Shown: positions 1-9,046, counted from the first letter of the stretch. The stretch is DNA of 40,268 nucleotides from Tritrichomonas foetus (GCA_001839685.1 MLAK01000894.1:10017-50284), one strand, 5' to 3'. Numbers and translations: made by a program. Notes: generated by a model from the letters alone, not told the origin.

Positions 1-105
1 ATTTGTTTCTTTATCAGATTCTTTATTTGTTTCTTTATCAGATTCTTTATTAGATTCTTCATCAGATTCTTTATCTGATTCTTTATTTGTTTCTTTATCT
101 GATTC
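1..105. repeat. 24-bp tandem repeat coding an ESDKETNK octapeptide array
   Basis: A 24-bp unit (core TTTGTTTCTTTATCAGATTC on the plus strand) is repeated with 12-bp half-unit variants from the first base of the window. The array continues beyond the window edge. It is in frame with the minus-strand acidic protein and codes ESDKETNK with ESNK and ESDE variants. Confidence 0.75.
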
Positions 106-891
106 TCTAATTGATTTTTCTTCTTCTGAAGAAGAATGTTGTGAGTCACTTTTCATTTTTTCAGATTTGTCAAAAGTTGTGTCTATTTCTTGTGCAACTT
201 TTGAAGTATATGAACGTGATTCTTCACTTGCACGACTGATAAAGCTAGATTTACTTGACATTATTGCATCACTTTTTGAAAGAAATTTTGTTTCTTCGCT
301 TGGTAAAGGTGTTTCATCACCAAATTCCTCATCAGCACTGCTTCCTGCTTTATTAAGAATATTTGGAATTTTCCCTAAAATATCACTTTCTAAACTTGTT
401 GTTGTTTCGACTGCACTTTTGGCACTTTCGAAATTTTTAGTGTCGTTTTGGTCTTCTTTGCTTTCTTCACCTTTTTCTGTATCTTCGCTTGATTTTTCAT
501 TCTCACTGTCATTATTTTCGTTATCATTTTCATTATCAGAACTGGCCGAATTATCGCCTACTCCGGATTTGCTATTTGTTCCTCCGCCATTTTTGCTTAC
601 TTCTTCGTCACTTTCGTCTGATTTAAAATAATTATTAGAATTTGAGGCAGAGTCTTTTGAATTATCGGAATTATTTTCTGATGAATATTTATTCGATTGT
701 GAAAGTATATCGGATATGTTGCTTTCACTTTTGTGGTCTTTTGAATCATCTGAATCTGAACCGCCATTTTTTTTGTCGCTTACTTCGGACAAAATATCGT
801 CATCTTCATATTCTGATCTTTTGTTTGAACCTTCGCTGTATCCATTTTCGTTTTTCTCTTTCGAATTAGATACTTCATTGGAAGAGCTCAT
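1..891 (-). CDS. Acidic Ser/Asp/Glu/Asn-rich repeat protein, partial (3' end outside window)
   Basis: The minus strand is open from an ATG at 889-891 to the window edge, giving at least 297 codons. The frame stays open about 70 codons upstream of that ATG but has no other ATG, so 891 is the best start. The protein is low in complexity, very rich in Ser, Asp, Glu, Asn and Lys, and looks disordered. No folded domain is visible. At the visible C-terminal end it becomes a tandem array of an ESDKETNK-type octapeptide, coded by a 24-bp DNA repeat at about 1-100. The plus-strand frames over the same DNA are Ser/Leu/Phe-rich shadows of this coding. No signal peptide or membrane segment is seen. Function unknown; such acidic serine-rich tracts are common phosphorylation targets, but that is inference only. 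Confidence 0.6.
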   Translation of the reverse strand, partial: MSSSNEVSNSKEKNENGYSEGSNKRSEYEDDDILSEVSDKKNGGSDSDDSKDHKSESNISDILSQSNKYSSENNSDNSKDSASNSNNYFKSDESDEEVSKNGGGTNSKSGVGDNSASSDNENDNENNDSENEKSSEDTEKGEESKEDQNDTKNFESAKSAVETTTSLESDILGKIPNILNKAGSSADEEFGDETPLPSEETKFLSKSDAIMSSKSSFISRASEESRSYTSKVAQEIDTTFDKSEKMKSDSQHSSSEEEKSIRESDKETNKESDKESDEESNKESDKETNKESDKETN

Positions 892-1567
892 TAATTCGTT
901 ATTTAATAAATTTGACCATAAAGAAACTTTGACCTCGTTGGTTGAATCAAAATTGAGTGTTAGAAATTTTTCATTCAATGTAGTTTTATTTTCTGAAGAA
1001 TTTGTTAGTAATTTCTGAGATATTGAGTATGGTATCCATCGCGTAATAGAAAAAAATATTTTTTGAATGCTTTTGATTTTATCAACTGTGAGGAAGATCG
1101 GAAATCAGATTTTTGAAGTTTGTCACCCTACAAGGAAATTTATCCAAATCGTAAGGAAAATCATTTTGTCGAAGAGATATTTGGAAATTGCATCTTAATC
1201 ATAAATCAAATGATTAATCAGAGAATAACCAATTCAGAAATATTAAAATTTTATTTGGATTTTTATTTTAATTAATATATTATTATCATGAGATACATAC
1301 AATCATATATTATTAATTTGATGTTTCTTACTATAAAAGAAAAGTGAATCAGATTTTGGCTGAATAAACATGAAATTTTGATTTATTATCAATGGATTGC
1401 TTAGTACATCAAAATATAAAAATAATTAATGATTTAATAATAAATATATCAAAGAAAATCCAGAAAAATATTTGTACAATGCGAACTTTCAAAAAAATCA
1501 AATTAAAAAGGAAATATATATACACATATGTGAAATACAAAATTATTCATATTATTCTCTAGTTATA
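892..1567. other. AT-rich spacer with a possible decayed coding fragment
   Basis: There is no complete gene here. On the plus strand one frame from about 1027 to 1275 is interrupted by a single stop near 1114. It reads as a non-repetitive mixed-residue peptide, for example YKEIYPNRKENHFVEEIFGN, but has no ATG at its front. The remainder to 1567 is AT-rich with no recognisable gene, tRNA or repeat. Confidence 0.35.
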
Positions 1568-1792
1568 TCATAGTTCATAAATATGAAATAAAAATGAGTG
1601 AAAAAATTTTCCCAAAACTCGTTCATCTACATATGTTATTGTAGCAAGCAAATGCATTGTATTCGTTTGAATCCCAATGCTTGCATCATTGGATAGATTA
1701 CTATCATGATTTGTTACATTATTATTTGAATACTTTTGACCAATAATTTGCGTTAAGAATTCCCACTTTTCTATTTCCTCATTCAATACCAT
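1568..1792 (-). CDS. Small hypothetical protein, 74 aa
   Basis: This is a complete ATG-to-stop frame whose start lies only 52 bp from the divergent start of the Sey1-type GTPase. The peptide begins MVLNEEIEKWEFLTQIIGQK and ends with an aromatic, hydrophobic stretch (ERVLGKFFHSFLFHIYEL). It is not low-complexity, which favours real coding, but I recognise no family and it is short enough to be chance. A GAAAAAGTT element at 1815-1823 lies between the two divergent starts and could serve either gene. If real, the pair would share a very compact bidirectional promoter. Confidence 0.35.
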   Translation of the reverse strand: MVLNEEIEKWEFLTQIIGQKYSNNNVTNHDSNLSNDASIGIQTNTMHLLATITYVDERVLGKFFHSFLFHIYEL

Positions 1793-1814
1793 TTTTGAGA
1801 TGTTGTAAATCTAT

Positions 1815-1823
1815 GAAAAAGTT
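1815..1823 (+). promoter_or_regulatory. GAAAAAGTT element, divergent promoter
   Basis: GAAAAAGTT lies 21 bases before the ATG of the Sey1-type GTPase and inside the 52-bp gap to the divergent small ORF. The same 9-mer recurs upstream of other genes in the window. A role as a promoter element is inferred from this recurrence. Confidence 0.4.
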
Positions 1824-1844
1824 GATCGATTAATAAATTCCAAA

Positions 1845-4304
1845 ATGGCCCAAATTATCGATGAGGACGCAAACATCGCCGATGGCCTTCAGGAATATCT
1901 TCAATCGATTGGAATTACTAACTCCGGACTTGATTATCATATAATTTCGATTATCGGTGCCCAATCGTCTGGAAAATCAACTCTCCTCAACCATCTTTTC
2001 CATACATCTTTCGCCACAATGAACGAAGCCACTGGAAGACAACAGACTACGAAAGGTATCCACGCAGCCTACTCAAAAGAGAATAAAATCCTCGTTTTCG
2101 ATATCGAAGGGTCTGACAGTCGTGAGCGTGGTGATGCTGACTCACTTTTCGAAAGAAAGGCAGCCTTATTCGCATTGGCCCTTTCCGAAGTCGTTATGGT
2201 CAATATGTGGCAGAACGATATCGGACGATATAATGCAAGCAGTATTCCTTTACTCAAAACTGTCTTCGAAGTTAACTTGCAGCTATTTTCAAGTGAGAGC
2301 AAATGCCATCTACTCTTTGTGATTCGTGATTCAACTGCTGATCAAAAAATCATTGAGGGACAAGTCAAACGTGATCTTGAAATGATCTGGTCACAATTGA
2401 CACTCCCTTCAAACTTATCTGGTCGTCCATTTGAAGACTTTTTCATTTTCCATTTCTTTGCTTTACCTCACCTTCGTTTGAAGAGAGACGAATTTGATGT
2501 AGCAGTCGGACAACTCACAAATGAATTTGTTGATAATCAAAACGATACATATTTGTTCAAAGAACCAACTGGAAAAATTATTCCTGGTGATGGTCTTTAC
2601 AAATACATCTGTGGTGTTTGGGACGCAATCAGTCAAAATAAAGAACTGAACTTGCCTTCACAAAGACGGACATTGTCCAATTTCCGTTGTGAAGAATTTG
2701 TTAAAAAAGCCTTAACTCAATTCCAAGAAGAAACGAACACTCAAATCGCCGAAAAATTGCAGGGATCGCTCACAATTACAGACTTTTCACAAATTTGTAA
2801 TACTTTGATCGATAATGCAGTTTCATTTTATAATGAAAATTCACAACAATATGTTCAAGATATTGTTGATGATAAACGCAATGATTTATTAGCGAAAATG
2901 GGAGAAATTCTCTTCCAATACTATCAACAAAACTGTAAAAATTATTTAGTCACAAACGAACAAGTCTTTAATAGTTTCCTTGAAAATGATCTTTCATCTG
3001 ATCTTCGTGAATGTGAAGGATGGGAACAAAAAGCTTTAGAACAACTTAATCATTGTGTCAAAAACTTAAATGATCATGTCACAAATGATGTTGTTAGAAA
3101 CTATGAATGGGAATTCGAAAGTGGCAGTTTTGACGAAAAATTAAAGCAAAGGATGGAATCAAAACTTGAAGAAATGATTAAACAATTAGAAGATACCATT
3201 TTCTCTGATTGTTCAAATGATTACAAAGAATCCATTGATAAAGACTTGGAAAGTGCACCACCAAATATGTGGGAAATCTTAAGGAATAAAATGAATGAGT
3301 CAATCAAGAAAACAAATAGTCAAATCAATGAAATTATTCAGAAAAACACAGTAACAGAACGAAAATGTTCATCAAGAATTAGTGAAAGGTATCATAAAGC
3401 TACAATCTCTAGAGTTTTGGTGGCATCAAGATATGTTCAACAAAAAATGAATCTCAAATTCGATGAAATTTTCAGACAAGATAAAGAAGGAAAAACACGT
3501 TCATGGAATCCTGATGATGATGTTTGTACAATCTTTGAAGAAGCAAGACAGGCCGGAATTGGTGTTTTAAGAATGTTCACAGCCTGCCAACTTCGTCAGC
3601 CTGGTGAAAAAATTCCAGCAAATGATATTTTAACACAACAAATGATTAATCCAATAACAGCACAAGGACTTGAAGATAAATTTAACGACCAAATTGAAAA
3701 AGCTTACATTGATGCAGTTAGAATTAAAGAATCTAAAAGAATCAGGATTAATATACCAACATGGATGTGGGTTCTTTTTGTTGTCTTTGGATATCCAAAA
3801 ATCAAGTATTTAATTTACCATCCTGTATTCATTATAATATTGATAATTTTGATGGGAATTCTTTATTTCGCCTATAGGAAAGGTTATCTTTCAATTGCGT
3901 ACAATTATCTGAGAGAATATGCAACAAAAGGCGTGAAAACAGGTGTTAAATTCATCAAAGGAAAAGCTGGTAAAAAGAAAAATCGTAGAGCAAATACATC
4001 TTTATCAAAACAGAGAACTTCACAGATCACAAGATCAGCAACTACACCACATCCACCAGGAAGAACAAATTCTGCTCATAATTTGAGTGCTGTCAAATTC
4101 CAAACTGGTAATGAAGGGTCAACAAAACCAAGAATACAAGCGCCGCCTATTCCAAAACCAAACTTGGAACAAAGCTTACAATCTACACAAAACCCTCTAC
4201 CAAAGAGGAAGAAATCATTAAACAAGAATATGACGCTTCGTCCAACTGCACAAAAGAAAACTTCAGGTATGGCACCATCCACTTTTACATTTGATGATGA
4301 ATGA
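1845..4304 (+). CDS. SEY1: Sey1/RHD3/atlastin-like dynamin-family ER membrane GTPase
   Basis: The 819-aa protein matches the RHD3/Sey1 family, which hydrolyses GTP to drive homotypic fusion of ER tubules. The GTPase domain is N-terminal. It shows the P-loop GAQSSGKST (residues 38-46), a switch region with TTKGIH (68-73), the G3 motif DIEG (86-89) followed by SDSRERGD, and a later VIRD motif in the G4 position. A long helical middle region follows (about 280-620). Two closely spaced hydrophobic segments at about 637-685 (WMWVLFVVFGY; FIIILIILMGILYF) form the hairpin anchor typical of the family. The tail is basic, then Pro/Ser/Thr-rich (about 700-819). The length is close to yeast and plant members. 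The ATG at 1845 is supported by the upstream GAAAAAGTT element. Confidence in the family is high; exact orthology is inferred. Confidence 0.93.
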   Translation: MAQIIDEDANIADGLQEYLQSIGITNSGLDYHIISIIGAQSSGKSTLLNHLFHTSFATMNEATGRQQTTKGIHAAYSKENKILVFDIEGSDSRERGDADSLFERKAALFALALSEVVMVNMWQNDIGRYNASSIPLLKTVFEVNLQLFSSESKCHLLFVIRDSTADQKIIEGQVKRDLEMIWSQLTLPSNLSGRPFEDFFIFHFFALPHLRLKRDEFDVAVGQLTNEFVDNQNDTYLFKEPTGKIIPGDGLYKYICGVWDAISQNKELNLPSQRRTLSNFRCEEFVKKALTQFQEETNTQIAEKLQGSLTITDFSQICNTLIDNAVSFYNENSQQYVQDIVDDKRNDLLAKMGEILFQYYQQNCKNYLVTNEQVFNSFLENDLSSDLRECEGWEQKALEQLNHCVKNLNDHVTNDVVRNYEWEFESGSFDEKLKQRMESKLEEMIKQLEDTIFSDCSNDYKESIDKDLESAPPNMWEILRNKMNESIKKTNSQINEIIQKNTVTERKCSSRISERYHKATISRVLVASRYVQQKMNLKFDEIFRQDKEGKTRSWNPDDDVCTIFEEARQAGIGVLRMFTACQLRQPGEKIPANDILTQQMINPITAQGLEDKFNDQIEKAYIDAVRIKESKRIRINIPTWMWVLFVVFGYPKIKYLIYHPVFIIILIILMGILYFAYRKGYLSIAYNYLREYATKGVKTGVKFIKGKAGKKKNRRANTSLSKQRTSQITRSATTPHPPGRTNSAHNLSAVKFQTGNEGSTKPRIQAPPIPKPNLEQSLQSTQNPLPKRKKSLNKNMTLRPTAQKKTSGMAPSTFTFDDE

Positions 4305-4452
4305 AGGTGAGACAAAAAAATTAAATTTAAATAATATAAAAATTCTATTACACGATTTATGAAGCTAAGCTTAGCTTTCTCTATTTTGTTTTTTATTTAT
4401 TTGATTTTGATTTTTTGTCTTATTTCATTTCAGACATGAATTAAATTTTCAG

Positions 4453-4492
4453 AATTACGATTTATTGCATAATTTCAAGTGAAATCGTAATT
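4453..4492. repeat. Perfect 11-bp inverted repeat (hairpin)
   Basis: AATTACGATTT at 4453-4463 is the exact reverse complement of AAATCGTAATT at 4482-4492, separated by 18 bases. It lies about 150 bases after the Sey1-type stop codon, so it could be part of the 3' UTR or a termination structure. It could also be chance. Confidence 0.5.
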
Positions 4493-4755
4493 GTGAGCTA
4501 AGGACTTGTTCACCATAAAGACAAAAATAGAATATTCAAAAAAAGATGAAAAAATGATGAATTAATTTGAGAATCTCCAAAGGAATGAGGAATTTGTACT
4601 TTAGATATAGTCAACGACCATCATGTTATCTAAAAGTTTGGTCAAGAAAGAGATTAGGCTTGCAAAAATATTCGTTAAGATTTCACCGATAAGAGTAAAA
4701 AATGAGATGAGTCTCGACTTATCTGCTTTTTGGTTCAAATTTGATCATGTTTATT

Positions 4756-4821
4756 GAAAAAGTTTTTATAGTTCATTCAAATTCTACTTTTTCTATGATC
4801 CATCAAAAATTCATTTCATTT
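4756..4821 (+). promoter_or_regulatory. Ras-like gene promoter: GAAAAAGTT element and TCATTT initiators
   Basis: GAAAAAGTT lies at 4756-4764. Two overlapping TCATTT initiator-like sites lie at 4811-4821, just before the ATG at 4828. Known Trichomonas initiators follow TCA-pyrimidine-(T/A) close to the start codon, and this fits. The sites argue that translation starts at 4828 rather than in the extended frame. Confidence 0.45.
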
Positions 4822-4827
4822 ACACAA

Positions 4828-5385
4828 ATGTCCGCTGCAAAAAAACCAAAGCTTGTTATTGTTGGAGATGGTGGTGTTGGTAAGACATCTATCATCGTAA
4901 GATACACACGTGACCAGTTTTCACAAGGTTATGAACCCACACTTGAAGATAATTATCAAGCCACGATCAAAATTGATGATACTACGTCAATTGATATAGA
5001 AATTGCTGATACAGCAGGACAAGAAGATTATAAAGCACTTCGTGATAAATATATGGCCGAAGGTGATGCATTCTTCATTGTTTATAGTATCATCGATGCC
5101 AGGTCCCTGCAAATGGCTGAAAGCCTCTTAGATCAAATTACTCTATTGAAAGAAAACTCGCCATTCAAATTCATCCTGGTTGGAAACAAATGCGACATGG
5201 AAGGTCAAAGACAAGTTTCGAAAGTTGATGGAAAAAACCTTGCTGACAAGCATAGTGGCCTCTGTTTTGAAACATCCGCTCTAAGCAAACAAAATATTGA
5301 TGTGATTTTTGCAGAAATCGGAAAAATGTTACTTGACAAAAATAAAGGTGAAGGAGGCAGTGGTGGCTGCTGTAATATTGCATAA
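4828..5385 (+). CDS. Ras-family small GTPase with CaaX-type C-terminus
   Basis: A 185-aa small GTPase with every G-box intact: GDGGVGKTS (13-21), the effector loop around EPTLEDNY (36-43), DTAGQED (61-67, with the catalytic Gln at 65), NKCD (120-123) and ETSA (148-151). The effector loop resembles Ras rather than Rab or Rho, and there is no Rho insert. The tail is Gly-rich and ends CCNIA, so CNIA can act as a CaaX prenylation box and the preceding Cys may be palmitoylated. This predicts a membrane-bound signalling switch. The frame runs 29 codons further upstream to a TTG, but the first ATG followed by a family-like N-terminus is at 4828, just after initiator-like sites. Specific Ras subgroup not assigned. 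Confidence 0.92.
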   Translation: MSAAKKPKLVIVGDGGVGKTSIIVRYTRDQFSQGYEPTLEDNYQATIKIDDTTSIDIEIADTAGQEDYKALRDKYMAEGDAFFIVYSIIDARSLQMAESLLDQITLLKENSPFKFILVGNKCDMEGQRQVSKVDGKNLADKHSGLCFETSALSKQNIDVIFAEIGKMLLDKNKGEGGSGGCCNIA

Positions 5386-6006
5386 GTTAAACCTTTTTTA
5401 AGCAAAATTTTATGAATTTAGTTTTTATTTCTCATATTGAATTGGCTTTCTATATTCACGTGATGATTCATGATTCTCAATTTAAAATAACTTAAGACAC
5501 TGATTGGTGTATGTTTTGTGAGAATATATCAAGGACTTTGTTGATCATCAAAACCAATAATGAAGTTAACAATATTTATGTTAACTATTTTTTTATTATA
5601 TTAACGAATTGATGTCATTATTATTGGAAGTTCTGCTTAATTCTATTTACCAAAATATTAGAACAAAATGAATTTCATATCATTGTTATATGTTACAAGT
5701 TTGATATATCGTATATTATTACAGCTCTAACGAAAAAGAGAAAAAAAAAGAGAATTTTGTTATCTCACTAGTGAGATTATTATTTTAATATTATTATCTC
5801 ATTATTAGAATGATATTATATCGGTAATAATATCCAAAAGATAGTTACCAATCATTAAATCTAATTGTTGACTTTTTATGTATAACATTCTATTCACCAT
5901 TGTACAGTTAAAATAAATATTAACTGATATCATTTTGAAATGAAATTTGCTATTTTTCAAAAAAGTGTGAAAAATAGTCTTTCTGTTTCTTTTCTATTCA
6001 TTTCTA
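5386..6006. other. Intergenic region between convergent Ras-like and PTPA genes
   Basis: Two 3' ends converge here. The region is very AT-rich. One plus-strand frame (5496-5771) has only one internal stop, at 5610, but reads as Ile/Tyr/Asn-rich and is not convincing coding. A perfect 16-bp palindrome (ATCTCACTAGTGAGAT) is at 5762-5777. No RNA gene is seen. Confidence 0.5.
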
Positions 6007-6900
6007 TTATTTTCTGTCGTCTTCATTCCATTGTAGAATCGTTCCAAAACCGAATTGCTGAACAACAACAAATTTATTGAGTACTTCTGCATGAAACATT
6101 TTCATCATTCCTTGATGAATCTGCTCAAAATCAGGAATCCTCGATAACGAATACAATATCCGCGAATGCTGGCTAAAAGGTCCAGATTTTGATTCATATA
6201 AATATTCAATCCATTTACAGTAAGAAAATTCATCTTTATAAAGTAAAGATGTTTCTTTTTCAATTACATTTAACGGAGTAATTGATTTTTGATTCTGTAT
6301 TAATTGCGAGCTTCCAAAAAGAAAAGGTAAACATACAAAATCATCAACACCCCACGACCCATGCGTTCCAGCTGGAACTAATCTGAATTTCCTTTGTATA
6401 GAAATTAACAAGTCCCAGTATTTCCAGAAAACTAAAAAGACAACATCTTCATAATCAGTCACATTTTGTGATAATATGTTCAATTCAAAAAGACAACAAA
6501 TGAAAGCTAAAAAATTCATTTCATTTCCGGTTCCAAGATCAACACGAATTGAATTGCCAAATGAAATTAGAAAATATTCAATAGCTTCTTCATTTTGAGT
6601 AAGATTATTGAAAATTTTATGACGGTCTTCTGAGATTTTATGAATGAAATTCACAAAACCATGGTTACTAAAACATGATGATTGTTCTTCTTTTGGTGTA
6701 TCAACAATATATTGTTGTGTTATATTCAAAACATCAAGGATTTTAGTGATTCCAACTGAAGGATGAGAATTAATTTTCCTTGGTTTTGATTTGATTGCAC
6801 TATCAAGGCTAATCAAAACATTTTCAATCTTTTGATGTGCAGGAGATTTTTTCCATTTTATTAAATCATTATCAGTGTTGATTTTCCTTTCAAGCTGCAT
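6007..6900 (-). CDS. PTPA: PTPA: serine/threonine protein phosphatase 2A activator
   Basis: The 297-aa protein matches PTPA (yeast Rrd1/Rrd2), a peptidyl-prolyl isomerase-like activator that loads and activates the PP2A catalytic subunit in cytosol and nucleus. Hallmark stretches are present in order: a start region ending in IKWKKS (14-19), FGNSIRVDLGTGNEMNFLAF (114-133), LVPAGTHGSWGVDDF (174-188), LPFLFGSSQL (191-200), GPFSQHS (240-246) and MMKMFHAEVLNKF (265-277). Only a short variable tail follows. The frame stays open upstream to about 7005 but has no ATG. The ATG at 6898-6900 places the protein at the family's normal N-terminal boundary, so it is chosen. The gene converges with the Ras-like gene. 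The length is near the family core, with no extensions. Confidence 0.93.
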   Translation of the reverse strand: MQLERKINTDNDLIKWKKSPAHQKIENVLISLDSAIKSKPRKINSHPSVGITKILDVLNITQQYIVDTPKEEQSSCFSNHGFVNFIHKISEDRHKIFNNLTQNEEAIEYFLISFGNSIRVDLGTGNEMNFLAFICCLFELNILSQNVTDYEDVVFLVFWKYWDLLISIQRKFRLVPAGTHGSWGVDDFVCLPFLFGSSQLIQNQKSITPLNVIEKETSLLYKDEFSYCKWIEYLYESKSGPFSQHSRILYSLSRIPDFEQIHQGMMKMFHAEVLNKFVVVQQFGFGTILQWNEDDRK

Positions 6901-7182
6901 AATCAGTTTGCGAGAGTTCTCAAAAACTGAAAATAATTGAGAGATATATCTCAAATATATATTTGCTAATAATCGATTTTTTGCATATCCAATTTCAAAA
7001 TGTATCTAAAGTAGGGTTAACAGGCAAACAAATTAACTAACAACATATCAAATCATTATTAATACAAAGTGTAAATAAATAAATGAATGGGAAATGAAAA
7101 AAAAATAATGAGTATTTTTTCATGAATAATATTTATCAAACAAAAAACGTTAAAATACTATAAATTAGATAGAATACAATAG

Positions 7183-8073
7183 TTAAAAGTTAAAAATCAA
7201 AACTGATGGAGGAAAATCACCATCTGCAAAATCCATTAATTTTGTTCCATAAACAGCCGATCGACATGTTGGACAAGTAGAACTAGTTTTAAGCCATTTA
7301 TATGTGCAATCATAGCAATGGATATGACCACAAGGTAGCTCGATTGGTTCAATTGGTTCGCTTAAGCAAATTGCGCAATTATCATCAATCTTTGAGGGAT
7401 CCACCTCTTTCAAATGTTCACTAATACTATATATGTAATTTTTAAAAGCTAATTTTAAATCATTTAATATCCATCCAAATGAAATGAAAGATATTATTAA
7501 ATAAGCAAACTTAACAAAAATTTGAAGCTTGCTCTTCTCAATAGATTCTATGTAGTTCGTCCAAATTGGAATCATAAAAATTTTCCTAATCGCAATTGTT
7601 AGTCTGACAAGGATGCCAAGGAAACCTCTTCGAATCTGTTTTTGAGTAATTATTTCGCTCCAAAGGAGGAAACTTTTGATTGATGATGCCAAAAGAAAAA
7701 TTTGTAAGGATCTGAGAAAGGCTTCAAAATAACAAATAAAAAATGTGCTTTCACCTTTATAATTATATAATAAAGCAAAACTCAAGACAGCAAAAAATAA
7801 TTGCTGAATGGAATGAAAAATTGAATTTTCAGGTTTTTTTGTATAATAAAAAGATGTTTCTAAAATGTTATGTATTGTTTCTAGGGATTTTGATTTGTCG
7901 ACTTCAAAATAAATGAGAAAAAAAGCAAAGTTTGTCGATATAAATAAATAATTTTTGATATAATTCACCGAAATGAAAATTACAACACTAGTTGCAAAAA
8001 ACACCATGATTTTAACGTATTTGTCTGCTTCCGTTTCGGGGAAAAAATTGTTATTTCTGGTATTATTTTGCAT
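7183..8073 (-). CDS. Multi-spanning membrane RING-finger protein (putative E3 ubiquitin ligase)
   Basis: A 296-aa protein with several hydrophobic segments in its first 225 residues and a C-terminal C3HC4 RING finger at 233-270. The zinc ligands are in canonical order: CAIC, CGHIHC, C, then CPTC. Leu-Pro-Cys-Gly-His and the Trp of YKWLK sit where E2-contacting residues normally lie. The layout, membrane domain then RING, is typical of ER or Golgi membrane ubiquitin ligases such as the RNFT type; the exact family is not assigned. The first ATG is 8071-8073. Upstream on the coding strand are two GAAAAAGTT copies and TCATATTTT, consistent with a promoter. The architecture resembles the second RING gene at 33.5 kb, but the RING types differ. 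Confidence 0.85.
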   Translation of the reverse strand: MQNNTRNNNFFPETEADKYVKIMVFFATSVVIFISVNYIKNYLFISTNFAFFLIYFEVDKSKSLETIHNILETSFYYTKKPENSIFHSIQQLFFAVLSFALLYNYKGESTFFICYFEAFLRSLQIFLLASSIKSFLLWSEIITQKQIRRGFLGILVRLTIAIRKIFMIPIWTNYIESIEKSKLQIFVKFAYLIISFISFGWILNDLKLAFKNYIYSISEHLKEVDPSKIDDNCAICLSEPIEPIELPCGHIHCYDCTYKWLKTSSTCPTCRSAVYGTKLMDFADGDFPPSVLIFNF

Positions 8074-8100
8074 CAAAAAACTTTGATCAAAATATGAATA

Positions 8101-8139
8101 AACTTTTTCAATGAATGAGCAGATATAAAAAACTTTTTC
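8101..8139 (-). promoter_or_regulatory. Two GAAAAAGTT elements upstream of the membrane RING gene
   Basis: On the minus strand GAAAAAGTT occurs at 8131-8139 and again at 8101-8109, about 60 and 30 bases before the ATG of the membrane RING gene. The orientation matches the copies before the Sey1-type, Ras-like and Hrd1-like genes. The promoter role is inferred. Confidence 0.4.
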
Positions 8140-9046
8140 TTGGAGTTTACCAGTGTTATTTAAAAGATGGATTCTGAAATTTCTGAAAAAATTGAATTTG
8201 TCACATTACAAAATGAAAAACTGATTATCACTTTTTAAGTACATCCATCAATTCTTGTGGGATTTCTCAATTTTCTATATGATCGATGATATTTTTAAAT
8301 GATGTCAACCATATAATCTAACAATTATTCCAAATGTCATCATAGGTGAAAAAAATCCCTTTATCGTGTTATAATAAAGTGTTACTGTTCAAACGATATA
8401 TTATTTGATATTAAACATTAGAATAAATAATATTTACAGTTAAATTATCTAAAATAGTAAATTTGTGTCAATCAGTTAGGATAACAAATATATAAATTGC
8501 ACAACGTACAGAATAATATGGACAATACATCATGTTAATATTATATAATATGAAATCAAAGATGGTTTTGTGGTTTCATTCTGAAACGTTTGATGATATA
8601 TAATTGAAGTATACATGAAACTATCATGTAAGAAATGATAAATTTCATTTCTAATGATGTTTAGTTTGTCTTCAAAAATAGAGTTCTCATGTATTACCAT
8701 CAATTCAGAATAATGATCTGCATTTCTGAATAATATAAAAAGGCATAGGCACACTATCAAAAATTCACAGCAATATTGATAGTGTTTATGACTTTTGAAT
8801 CAAATAAAGTGTTTATGCTAAGATTTTTCCAATTTCCGAATTGTATGAAACAAGCATAGTTCACTTTTTCTGAGATCTATCATCAACTTTTTCATGAATT
8901 ACTTAGATATTTGACTTTTTCTATAAATCTTTTTGAGAATTATCATAATCATAAAACTTTTTCAATTGAACTCCATCAACTATCTAAAGAAAATATTTAT
9001 TCATATTTATTTTTCATATAACATTTCATGTTATCATGAAACTTGA
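8140..9046. other. Intergenic region with short ORFs and an orphan promoter-like cluster
   Basis: No convincing gene. A 23-codon plus-strand ORF (8168-8239, MDSEISEKIEFVTLQNEKL...) is followed in frame by 16 more open codons after its TAA and might be a decayed N-terminus. A minus-strand ORF at 8530-8700 (56 aa from ATG) is weak. Four related motif copies lie at 8872-8963, all in minus-strand orientation. The exostosin gene's own promoter must lie near 9000-9046. Confidence 0.4.
8872..8963 (-). promoter_or_regulatory. Cluster of four GAAAAAGT(T/G/C) elements
   Basis: Read on the minus strand, GAAAAAGTT is at 8955-8963 and 8885-8893, GAAAAAGTC at 8913-8921 and GAAAAAGTG at 8872-8880. Elsewhere in the window this element precedes genes on the coding strand, so the cluster points towards lower coordinates. 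No clear protein gene lies there. Confidence 0.4.

Larger units (their letters stand above)
4305..4827. other. Intergenic region between Sey1-type and Ras-like genes
   Basis: No gene is supported. It contains a perfect 16-bp palindrome (4362-4377) and a perfect 11-bp inverted repeat (4453-4463 with 4482-4492) that could fold as a hairpin in the Sey1-type 3' region. The Ras-like frame extends upstream into this region from 4741, but without an ATG; that stretch holds the Ras promoter elements instead. Confidence 0.5.

Noticed and set aside
167..1018. Plus-strand Ser/Leu/Phe-rich frames
   Set aside because: They are the antisense of the acidic Ser/Asp/Glu minus-strand gene; their composition follows from its codons.
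5496..5771. Plus-strand frame with one internal stop
   Set aside because: Ile/Tyr/Asn-rich composition matches AT-rich noise, and about one such frame is expected by chance in this much spacer.
6901..7005. Upstream extension of the PTPA frame
   Set aside because: Open and somewhat protein-like, but it lacks an ATG, and the family N-terminus fits the ATG at 6900; no trichomonad splice-site motif was found.
8530..8760. 76-codon minus-strand frame
   Set aside because: It begins with TTG; the first ATG gives only 56 residues with no recognisable features.
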